In this document: positions 7,222 to 12,388 of the stretch, one piece after another | Layout of the letters: every line of letters begins with the position of its first letter | Position numbering within the stretch: the first letter of the stretch is position 1 | Assembly (NCBI GenBank): GCA_934180065.1 | Contig: CAKPRA010000045.1 | Span: 1-12,388, forward strand | Direction of reading: 5' to 3' | From: an uncultured Clostridia bacterium | GTDB lineage: Bacteria; Bacillota; Clostridia; TANB77; CAG-508 | Length of the DNA stretch: 12,388 nt | Notes under the pieces: model-generated | Database searches by the model: none | What the model saw: only the letters and a program-made list of their open reading frames with translations | Told to the model about the DNA's origin: nothing | Position numbers and translations under genes: made by a program

Positions 7222-8141
7222 AAAATGATAGATTAAAAGTAACTTTAAGTGGCGTAAAACTTGATAATCCTGTTATTCCTGCAAGTGGAACATTTGGATT
7301 TGGATATGAATTTACTAAATTCTACGATATAAATATATTGGGCTCTATTTCATTTAAGGGAACAACAAAAGATGCAAGGTATGGCAATCCATTGCCTCGT
7401 ATTGCTGAATGTAAGGAAGGTCTTATAAATTCAATAGGGCTTCAAAATCCTGGTATTGATTCTGTTATTTCAAATGAACTTCCTAAGTTAAAAGCATGTT
7501 TTAAAAATCCATTAATAGCTAATATAAGTGGATTTTCAATTGATGAGTATGTGGAATGTTGCAAAAAAATTAACAAAGAAGATCAAGTTGAAATTATTGA
7601 AGTAAATATCAGCTGTCCAAATGTCCATAATGGTGGAATGGCTTTTGGAACAAATCCTGAATCTGCTAAAGAGGTTACAAAAGCGGTAAAAGCAGTTACT
7701 ACAAAACCTGTATATGTAAAACTCACACCTAATGTTACAAACATTGTTGAAATTGCAAAAGCATGTGAAGAAGGTGGAGCAGATGGTATTGTTTTAATAA
7801 ATACAATGCTTGGAATGAGAATAAATCTTAAAACTAAAAAGCCTGTAATAGCAAATAAAATGGGAGGTTTTTCAGGTCCTGCAATTTTTCCAGTAGCATT
7901 AAGAATGGTATATCAAGTTTATGAAGCAGTAAATATCCCAATAATTGGAGTTGGAGGTATTTCATCTGCAGAAGATGTTATTGAAATGATGCTTGCAGGT
8001 GCAAGTGCAGTTGAAATTGGAGCTGCTAATTTAAAAAATCCATATGTATGCAAAGAAATAATTGAAAATCTACCTGAGGTTATGGATAAGTATGGAATTG
8101 AAAAATTAACTGATGTTATTGGAATGGCACATCAAAGCTAA
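7215..8141 (+). CDS. pyrD: dihydroorotate dehydrogenase, class 1B catalytic subunit
   Basis: This FMN enzyme oxidises dihydroorotate to orotate and works as a complex with PyrK. The 308-residue length is that of the cytosolic class 1B form; there is no N-terminal membrane extension as in class 2. Landmarks along the TIM barrel are IPASGTFGFGYEF near residue 21, SIGLQNPG near 73, NISCPNVHNGG with the catalytic base Cys134 (class 1 enzymes use Cys where class 2 uses Ser), VKLTPNVT near 167, and GVGGISSAEDV plus EIGAANLKNP near the phosphate-binding end. AAGGAGG (7201-7207), lying inside the end of pyrK, is 7 nt before ATG 7215. A 152-nt gap with a repeat element separates it from pyrF. Confidence 0.96.
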   Translation: MVKNDRLKVTLSGVKLDNPVIPASGTFGFGYEFTKFYDINILGSISFKGTTKDARYGNPLPRIAECKEGLINSIGLQNPGIDSVISNELPKLKACFKNPLIANISGFSIDEYVECCKKINKEDQVEIIEVNISCPNVHNGGMAFGTNPESAKEVTKAVKAVTTKPVYVKLTPNVTNIVEIAKACEEGGADGIVLINTMLGMRINLKTKKPVIANKMGGFSGPAIFPVALRMVYQVYEAVNIPIIGVGGISSAEDVIEMMLAGASAVEIGAANLKNPYVCKEIIENLPEVMDKYGIEKLTDVIGMAHQS

Positions 8142-8174
8142 TATTTTGAAACACTAATTTATAAAAAGAAATAA

Positions 8175-8203
8175 GGATGGGTCTTAAAAGTAAGGACCGT
8201 CCC
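8175..8203. repeat. inverted GGACCGTCCC element between pyrD and pyrF
   Basis: GGATGGGTC (8175-8183) can pair with GACCGTCC (8195-8202) through G-U and one bulged base across an 11-nt loop. The right half, GGACCGTCCC (8194-8203), is the reverse complement of the family core GGGACGGTCC. There is no T-run, so it is a poor terminator. It sits in an otherwise featureless gap within the cluster. Confidence 0.6.
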
Positions 8204-8293
8204 AAAAATAAACTAAAGAAAAAGGAGAATATCAACAAAAACAAAGATTAAGAATTATATTGGAAATAGTATAAAAAAGGAGATTAGTTTAGT

Positions 8294-8989
8294 ATGGGAA
8301 AAGACGTTATAATAGCATGTGATTTTAAAAACAAAGAAGAAACATTTAAATTTCTTGATTTGTTTGAAGGAGAAAAATTATTTTTAAAAATAGGAATGGA
8401 ACTTTTTTATTCAGAAGGACCAGAGATAGTAAAGGAAATTAAAAGAAGAGGTCATAAGATATTTTTAGACTTAAAACTTCATGATATTCCAAATACTGTA
8501 GAAAAAGCAATGAAATCATTAGCAAATCTTGATGTAGATATGACAAATGTTCACGCAGCTGGAACAATTGACATGATGAAAGCTGGTTTAAAAGGTTTAA
8601 CTAAAGAAGATGGAACAAGACCTTTACTTATAGCGGTTACACAGCTTACATCAACGAGTCAAGAAAGAATGGAAAAAGAGCTATTAATAAATAAACCAAT
8701 AGAAGATGTAGTAATGCATTATGCAGAAAATACACAAAAAGCAGGATTAGACGGAGTTGTATGCTCTCCACTAGAAGTACAAGCTGTTAAACAAAGATGT
8801 GGAAAAGACTTTATAACAGTAACACCAGGAATAAGATTTGCCACAAAAGATGCAGGAGATCAAGTTAGAATAACAACACCAGCAAAAGCAAAAGAGCTAG
8901 GCTCAGACTACATAGTAGTAGGAAGACCAATAACTCAAGCAGAAGATCCAGTACAAGCATACAAACTATGCAAAGAGCAATTCTGCTAA
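8294..8989 (+). CDS. pyrF: orotidine 5'-phosphate decarboxylase
   Basis: PyrF decarboxylates OMP to UMP, the last step of the pathway. The 231-residue protein is the typical short (Bacillus/E. coli-like) form: IIACDF at the first barrel strand (residues 6-11), LKIGMELF near 34, and the catalytic DLKLHDIPNTV with Asp59, Lys61 and Asp64, the Asp-Lys-Asp set that defines the active site. Then come VTQLTSTS near 116, TPGIR near 178 and VVGRPIT near 212 for phosphate binding. AAGGAG (8277-8282) lies 11 nt before ATG 8294, slightly long but acceptable. Its last ~100 nt use CTA and C-ending codons more than the start of the gene. The A-rich gap before it also contains a second AAAGGAG at 8221 with no start codon behind it. 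Confidence 0.96.
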   Translation: MGKDVIIACDFKNKEETFKFLDLFEGEKLFLKIGMELFYSEGPEIVKEIKRRGHKIFLDLKLHDIPNTVEKAMKSLANLDVDMTNVHAAGTIDMMKAGLKGLTKEDGTRPLLIAVTQLTSTSQERMEKELLINKPIEDVVMHYAENTQKAGLDGVVCSPLEVQAVKQRCGKDFITVTPGIRFATKDAGDQVRITTPAKAKELGSDYIVVGRPITQAEDPVQAYKLCKEQFC

Positions 8990-9011
8990 ATTTAGTAAAG
9001 AATCAAAAAAA

Positions 9012-9080
9012 CGGGGACGGTCCTGGAAGAAGAAAAAGAGGGACGGTCCTACAAGAAAGAAAAGGGGGACGGTCCTACAA
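9012..9080. repeat. three GGGACGGTCC repeats at exact 26-nt spacing
   Basis: Three copies with consensus GGGACGGTCCTaCAA lie between pyrF and pyrE; their GGAC cores begin at 9015, 9041 and 9067, an exact 26-nt period. The spacers are almost pure purine (A/G). A fourth, decayed copy may lie at 9093-9103 (GATACAACCCT), differing mostly by transitions. Each core is a small palindrome, GGAC-G-GTCC. The array ends about 30 nt before the pyrE ribosome binding site. Confidence 0.85.
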
Positions 9081-9127
9081 AAAATAAAAAGAGATACAAC
9101 CCTCAAAAAAGAAAGGAAACGATTATT

Positions 9128-9766
9128 ATGGAAAATTTAGAAACAAAAATTGCAAAGGATTTATTATCAATAGAGGCTATATTTTTAAAGCCAGATGACC
9201 CTTTTACATGGGCAAGTGGAATCAAAAGTCCAATTTACTGTGACAACAGATTAACTTTAACATCGCCAATGGTTAGAAATGATGTTGAAGAAGGATTAGC
9301 AAGTTTAATTCAAGAAAATTTCCCAGGAGCAGAGGTACTAATGGGAACAAGTACAGCAGGTATAGCACATGCTGCCATTACAGCAGACATTTTAGGATTA
9401 CCAATGGGATATGTAAGAGGAAGCAGTAAAGACCACGGAAGAAAAAATCAAATAGAAGGGCGATTAATAAAAGGACAAAAAGTTGTTGTTGTAGAAGATT
9501 TAATTTCAACTGGAGGAAGTGTTATAGAAGTTGTAAATGTATTAAGAGAAGCAGGTGCAATTGTATTAGGTATTGTTAGTATATTCACATATAACATGGA
9601 AAAAAGTGTTAAAGCATTATCAGAAGCTAAAGTTAAAAATGTAAGTTTGTCAAACTTTGACACAATGGTAGAAGTAGCTGCAGAGCAAGGATATATAAAA
9701 CCAGAAGCAAAAGAAAAATTAATAAAATTTAGAAATAATCCAAGTGATGAAAGCTGGATTAAATAA
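9128..9766 (+). CDS. pyrE: orotate phosphoribosyltransferase
   Basis: PyrE joins orotate to PRPP to give OMP, the substrate of PyrF encoded just before it. The 212-residue protein has the type I phosphoribosyltransferase fold: TWASGIKSPIYCDNR near residue 28 at the substrate pocket, GTSTAGI near 75, the flexible catalytic loop RGSSKDHGRKNQIEG near 97, and the PRPP-binding motif VVVVEDLISTGGS (119-131) with its two acidic residues Glu123 and Asp124. AAAGGA (9112-9117) lies 10 nt before ATG 9128. The 138-nt gap upstream is filled by the 26-nt-period repeat array, and a terminator-like stem follows 10 nt after the stop. Confidence 0.96.
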   Translation: MENLETKIAKDLLSIEAIFLKPDDPFTWASGIKSPIYCDNRLTLTSPMVRNDVEEGLASLIQENFPGAEVLMGTSTAGIAHAAITADILGLPMGYVRGSSKDHGRKNQIEGRLIKGQKVVVVEDLISTGGSVIEVVNVLREAGAIVLGIVSIFTYNMEKSVKALSEAKVKNVSLSNFDTMVEVAAEQGYIKPEAKEKLIKFRNNPSDESWIK

Positions 9767-9776
9767 TTAAAATTGG

Positions 9777-9834
9777 AAGGACAGGGCAAAATTTCAAGTT
9801 ACAATGAAAGTACTAAAGTTTGTCCGTCCTTTTT
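9777..9834 (+). terminator. terminator-like stem between pyrE and pyrB
   Basis: Arm 9777-9790 (AAGGACAGGGCAAA) pairs with arm 9819-9831 (TTTGTCCGTCCTT) over 13 base pairs with one bulged A and one G-U pair, and the second arm runs into T residues to 9834. The 28-nt loop is longer than usual. GGAC and GTCC within the arms resemble the GGGACGGTCC family, so this may be a diverged repeat that now acts as a terminator or partial attenuator. Confidence 0.55.
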
Positions 9835-9864
9835 GTATGTAATAATGTGACGGCTTATTATACA
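9834..9864 (+). other. hairpin in the pyrB leader
   Basis: TGTAT (9834-9838) plus AATAA (9841-9845) pair with TTATT (9855-9859) plus ATACA (9860-9864), with a 2-nt GT bulge and loop TGTGACGGC. It follows the terminator-like stem directly, so the two structures would form one after the other in RNA. It also overlaps the possible pyrB promoter, so it may have no RNA role. Confidence 0.35.
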
Positions 9865-9875
9865 TGTAATATAAA
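9847..9875 (+). promoter_or_regulatory. possible internal promoter for pyrBI
   Basis: GTGACG (9847-9852, 4 of 6 to consensus) is followed after 17 nt by TATAAA (9870-9875, 5 of 6). It lies just after the terminator-like stem and would give a ~30-nt leader before pyrB. A separate promoter here would let the regulated step be expressed apart from pyrC-pyrE. Confidence 0.4.
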
Positions 9876-9910
9876 TACAATTAATATTTTAAAATCAAAG
9901 GAGGATATAT

Positions 9911-10834
9911 ATGAAGAACTTAATTGGCATTGAGGATTTTTCTAAAAGTGAAATTGACGAATTAATTGAAGTGGGAAAAGATATTATTGATAATAAAGAT
10001 TTGTATAAAGAAAAATGCAAAGGTAAAATTTTGGCTACATTATTTTTTGAACCAAGTACAAGAACAAGACTTAGTTTTGAGTCTGCTATGTTGAGTTTAG
10101 GTGGAAATGTAATTGGATTTTCTTCTGCTGAAAATACTTCTACATCAAAAGGTGAAACACTTGCAGATACTATAAAAGTAGTTAGCTGTTATTCAGATAT
10201 AATAGCAATGAGGCATCCAAAAGAAGGTGCGCCTTTAGTTGCTGCCATGAATTCAAAGGTTCCAATTATAAATGCTGGTGATGGTGGTCATAATCATCCA
10301 ACTCAAACATTGCTTGATTTATTAACGATAAGTAAGGAAAAAGGTAGATTAAATGATTTAACAATAGGTCTTTGTGGTGACTTAAAATTTGGAAGAACTG
10401 TTCATTCACTTGTAACTGCAATGTCATTATATAAAAATATCAAGTTTGTATTAATATCACCAAAAGAGCTAAAAATGCCTGATTATATAAAAACAGAGAT
10501 TTTAGAAAAAAATAATATTGAGTATATTGAAACAAATGATTTAGAAGATAATATTTCTAAACTTGATATTTTATATATGACAAGAGTTCAAAAAGAAAGA
10601 TTTTTAAATGAAGAAGATTATATAAGATTAAAAGATGTTTATATATTAGATAAAGAAAAAATGAATAAAGCTAAACAGGACTTATGTGTATTACACCCAC
10701 TACCACGAGTAAATGAAATATCACAAGAAGTTGATGATGATCCTAGAGCATGCTATTTTAAACAGGTTGAATATGGTAGATATATGCGTATGGCAATAAT
10801 TTTAAAGCTTTTAAAAGAAAATGGAAGTTTATAA
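9911..10834 (+). CDS. pyrB: aspartate carbamoyltransferase catalytic chain
   Basis: PyrB condenses carbamoyl phosphate and aspartate to carbamoyl-aspartate, the first committed step. The 307-residue chain has the carbamoyl-phosphate loop STRTR (Ser49-Arg53) in FFEPSTRTRLSFESAM, the 80s loop STSKGET with Lys80, HPTQ (129-132) in GDGGHNHPTQTLLDL, and HPLPR (262-266). The C-terminal part (DPRACYFKQVEYGRYMRMAI) is that of the enteric-type class B enzyme, which forms a dodecamer with PyrI, encoded next. AAGGAGG (9898-9904) lies 6 nt before ATG 9911. It is separated from pyrE by a terminator-like stem and has a possible promoter of its own. carA/carB, which would supply carbamoyl phosphate, are not in this window. 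Confidence 0.97.
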   Translation: MKNLIGIEDFSKSEIDELIEVGKDIIDNKDLYKEKCKGKILATLFFEPSTRTRLSFESAMLSLGGNVIGFSSAENTSTSKGETLADTIKVVSCYSDIIAMRHPKEGAPLVAAMNSKVPIINAGDGGHNHPTQTLLDLLTISKEKGRLNDLTIGLCGDLKFGRTVHSLVTAMSLYKNIKFVLISPKELKMPDYIKTEILEKNNIEYIETNDLEDNISKLDILYMTRVQKERFLNEEDYIRLKDVYILDKEKMNKAKQDLCVLHPLPRVNEISQEVDDDPRACYFKQVEYGRYMRMAIILKLLKENGSL

Positions 10835-10852
10835 AAATATTTTGTTTATTTT

Positions 10853-10881
10853 GGTTTATAGGTATATCCTGTATAAAAACC
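10853..10881 (+). other. imperfect hairpin between pyrB and pyrI
   Basis: GGTTT (10853-10857) and AAACC (10877-10881) form an outer stem around ATAGG (10858-10862) and CCTGT (10868-10872), with a 4-nt bulge and one G-U pair. It has no T-run. It could process or stabilise the mRNA between the two ATCase subunit genes; the support is only base pairing. Confidence 0.3.
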
Positions 10882-10909
10882 TAAATCTTGTGCGTAAGGA
10901 ATAAAAAAT

Positions 10910-11323
10910 ATGAATATAGATAGTATAAAAAATGGATATGTAATAGATCATATAAAAGCTGGTCATGCAATGAAAATTTATGAATATTTGAAACTAGGAG
11001 ATTTAGACTGCTCTGTTGCAATAATAAAAAATGCTAAAAGTAACAAAATGGGAAAAAAAGATATAATAAAAATAGATAAAAAAATAAACATAGATTTTAA
11101 TGTTCTAGGATACATAGATCACAACATAACAATAAATATAATAGAAAACAATAAAAAAATAGAAAAGTTTCATCCAGATTTGGAAGAAGAGCTAATAAAT
11201 ATAGTAAAATGCAAAAATCCAAGATGCATTACATCAATAGAGCGAGGTCTAAAACAAATTTGTGTACTAAAAGATAAAGAAAATGCAATATATAGATGTA
11301 AATATTGCGATGCAGAAGTATAA
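10910..11323 (+). CDS. pyrI: aspartate carbamoyltransferase regulatory chain
   Basis: PyrI binds effector nucleotides (CTP, UTP or ATP in the enteric enzyme) and holds two PyrB trimers together. The 137-residue chain has the N-terminal allosteric domain, with GYVIDHIKAGHAMKIYEYL near residue 9 and the conserved KMGKKDIIKI near 46, and the C-terminal zinc domain with four cysteines (Cys101, Cys106, Cys130, Cys133; CX4C then CX2C), ending YRCKYCDAEV. It is shorter than the 153-residue E. coli protein, mostly at the two ends. AAGGA (10896-10900) lies 9 nt before ATG 10910. Its presence right after pyrB indicates an allosterically regulated ATCase. It is the last recognisable gene of the cluster. 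Confidence 0.95.
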   Translation: MNIDSIKNGYVIDHIKAGHAMKIYEYLKLGDLDCSVAIIKNAKSNKMGKKDIIKIDKKINIDFNVLGYIDHNITINIIENNKKIEKFHPDLEEELINIVKCKNPRCITSIERGLKQICVLKDKENAIYRCKYCDAEV

Positions 11324-11354
11324 AAAATGATGAACAAGAAAAGATAGAAAAATT

Positions 11355-11491
11355 GGGACGGTCCTTCGAAAACGTTGTCAATGGGGACGGTTCTTTTTGA
11401 CAACTTTTTAAAGCTACATCCAAAATGTATGCCAAAAGTTGTCAAAAAGAACCGTCCCCATTGACACCCACTGACAACCGTCCCCGTTTTT
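11355..11491. repeat. four-copy nested inverted GGGACGGTTC element, likely terminator of the pyr cluster
   Basis: A perfect 33-nt inverted repeat (11376-11408 with 11434-11466) surrounds a 25-nt loop. Each arm contains GGGGACGGTTCTTTTTGACA or its complement, and each is itself a hairpin (GTTGTCA 11374-11380 with TGACAAC 11398-11404 in the left one). Outside this, GGGACGGT (11355-11362) pairs with ACCGTCCC (11477-11484), so two direct and two inverted copies are arranged symmetrically. The right side runs into CGTTTTTC (11485-11492), so it should also stop transcription after pyrI. I recall repeats of this GGGGACGGTTC type scattered in many Firmicutes genomes and regard them as REP-like; no associated transposase is in the window. 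Confidence 0.85.
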
Positions 11492-11531
11492 CTATTAAAT
11501 TTTAAAAAAGCTATTAATAAACAATCTTCTA

Positions 11532-11540
11532 TGATATAAT
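11532..11540 (+). promoter_or_regulatory. extended -10 promoter of the repeat-protein gene
   Basis: TGATATAAT (11532-11540) is a perfect extended -10 element (TGnTATAAT). The -35 region 17 nt upstream (TATTAA) is poor, as is usual with this promoter type. Transcription would start near 11547 and give a ~47-nt A-rich leader. It separates this gene from the pyrimidine cluster. Confidence 0.55.
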
Positions 11541-11593
11541 TTAAGCAAAGAAAATTAAAGGTAGAAAATATAAAATAACGGAGGAAAATAAAA

Positions 11594-12388
11594 TTGGAAG
11601 AGCTAATAATTTTATTATGTAATTTTGGTTATACGAAAGAAGAAAGTAAAGAAGTATTGAATACATATCCACTAAATACATATAAACCAGAAACATTAAA
11701 AAAGAAAATTGAAGAAATAAATATATATATGGAAAAGCTAGGATATAGTAAAGCAGAAGTAATAAAAATGACAAAAAGTCTGCCAGCAATATATGGCTAT
11801 AGTATAGACAATATAAAACAGAAAATTGAAGATATAGAAAAGCTAGGATATAGTAAAGAAGAAGTAATAAAAATGACAAAAAGTCTGCCGGCAATATATA
11901 GTTATAGTATAGACAATATAAAACAAAAAATTGAAGATATGGAAAAGCTAGGATATAGTAAAGAAGAAGTAATAAAAATGACAAAAAGCCTGCCAGCGAT
12001 ATATAGTCTAAGTATAGACAATATAAAACAAAAAATTGAAGATATAAAAAAGCTAGGATATAGTAAAGAAGAAGTAATAAAAATAACAAAAAAAATGCCA
12101 ACAATATATAGCTATAGTATAGACAATATAAAACAAAAAATTGAAGATATAGAAAAGCTAGGATATAGTAAAGAAGAAGTAATAAAAATGACAAAAAGAC
12201 TGCCATCAATATATGGCTATAGTATAGACAATATAAAACAGAAAATAGAAGATGTGAAAAAGCTAGGATATAGTAAAGAAGAAGTAATAAAAATGACAAA
12301 AAGACTGCCATCAATATATAGCTATAGTATAGACAATATAAAACAAAAAATTGAAGATATAGAAAAGCTAGGATATAGTAAAGAAGAA
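11594..12388 (+). CDS. mTERF-like tandem 35-residue repeat protein, 3' end beyond window
   Basis: The frame is open for 265 codons to the window edge. The start is TTG 11594, with GGAGG (11580-11584) 9 nt before it. After a 10-residue lead and one divergent 38-residue unit (11-48), the protein consists of 35-residue repeats beginning at nt 11738, 11843, 11948, 12053, 12158 and 12263, plus a seventh cut off at 12368. The unit starts LGYSKEEVIKMTK, has a fixed Pro at position 16, then IYSYSIDNIKQKIED. A helix ending in LG(Y/F)S, a second helix, Pro, I/L-x-x-S and a third helix is the pattern of mTERF motifs, which form DNA- or RNA-binding superhelices in mitochondria and chloroplasts. No signal peptide or membrane helix is seen, so it is probably cytoplasmic. 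Function is unknown. Other 33-35-residue helical repeats (TALE-like, PPR) fit less well: no PPR signature is present. Confidence 0.8.
   Translation, partial: MEELIILLCNFGYTKEESKEVLNTYPLNTYKPETLKKKIEEINIYMEKLGYSKAEVIKMTKSLPAIYGYSIDNIKQKIEDIEKLGYSKEEVIKMTKSLPAIYSYSIDNIKQKIEDMEKLGYSKEEVIKMTKSLPAIYSLSIDNIKQKIEDIKKLGYSKEEVIKITKKMPTIYSYSIDNIKQKIEDIEKLGYSKEEVIKMTKRLPSIYGYSIDNIKQKIEDVKKLGYSKEEVIKMTKRLPSIYSYSIDNIKQKIEDIEKLGYSKEE
11738..12388 (+). repeat. 105-bp tandem DNA repeat array within the mTERF-like gene
   Basis: Six complete 105-bp units and 21 bp of a seventh follow each other without a gap or phase change. Units are nearly identical in DNA as well as protein, down to shared codons in the stretch from the Pro codon to the next unit. 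Differences cluster at codons 14, 15, 17, 20, 21, 33 and 34 of the unit. The pattern indicates recent duplication or homogenisation, and copy number may differ between strains or be misassembled. Confidence 0.9.

Noticed and set aside
8213..8293. Small gene behind the AAAGGAG at 8221
   Set aside because: No start codon follows at a useful distance; the only short frame nearby (TTG at 8260) stops after a few codons.
9012..9104. CRISPR array
   Set aside because: The shared core is only ~12-17 nt, the spacers are purine-rich and similar to each other, there are only three to four units, and no cas genes are present.
11355..11491. Complete insertion sequence
   Set aside because: No transposase frame lies within or beside the inverted repeats and the whole structure is under 140 nt.
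11541..12314. Long leucine-rich open frame on the - strand across the repeat array
   Set aside because: It is the complement of the repetitive + strand gene; stop codons are absent because the same 105-bp unit recurs. It would be a low-complexity Leu/Tyr protein, while the + strand frame has a start site and a sensible repeat structure.

Overview
The window is a very AT-rich, low-GC Firmicutes-type (clostridial) segment. Signs of this are A/T-ending codons, AGA/ATA/TTA preference, strong AAGGAGG ribosome binding sites, a class 1B dihydroorotate dehydrogenase with a PyrK partner, and an aspartate carbamoyltransferase with a PyrI regulatory chain. All supported genes lie on the + strand. The organism cannot be named more closely from the sequence; an uncultured gut-type clostridium would fit.

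Layout. Positions 1-421 are non-coding as far as I can see, with one hairpin, a weak terminator-like stem and two promoter candidates. Positions 422-4369 hold a two-gene ABC system: a MacB/LolD-type ATPase and a 1077-residue FtsX-like permease with a long extracytoplasmic coiled coil. At 4554-4946 is a small, separately promoted and terminated gene for an N-terminally anchored protein of unknown function with codon use unlike its neighbours. Positions 5207-11323 are a de novo pyrimidine cluster in the order pyrC-pyrK-pyrD-pyrF-pyrE-pyrB-pyrI. From 11594 to the right edge runs an unfinished gene for a protein of tandem 35-residue repeats that look like mTERF motifs.

How the genes work together. 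PyrB/PyrI make and regulate carbamoyl-aspartate, PyrC closes the ring, PyrD/PyrK oxidise dihydroorotate with electrons passed on through FAD and a 2Fe-2S centre, PyrE adds ribose phosphate and PyrF decarboxylates OMP to UMP. carA/carB, pyrR and a uracil permease are not in the window. The main promoter sits so close to pyrC that a PyrR-type attenuator leader does not fit. A terminator-like stem and a possible second promoter separate pyrE from pyrB.

Non-coding structure is the other notable part. A palindromic element with core GGGACGGTCC recurs in the gaps: a degenerate copy after the permease, one after pyrD, three copies at an exact 26-nt period between pyrF and pyrE, and a four-copy nested inverted structure with a perfect 33-bp stem after pyrI. 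An unrelated 18-bp inverted repeat frames 97 nt upstream of pyrC. The strongest candidate for something undescribed is the bacterial mTERF-like repeat gene at the right edge.
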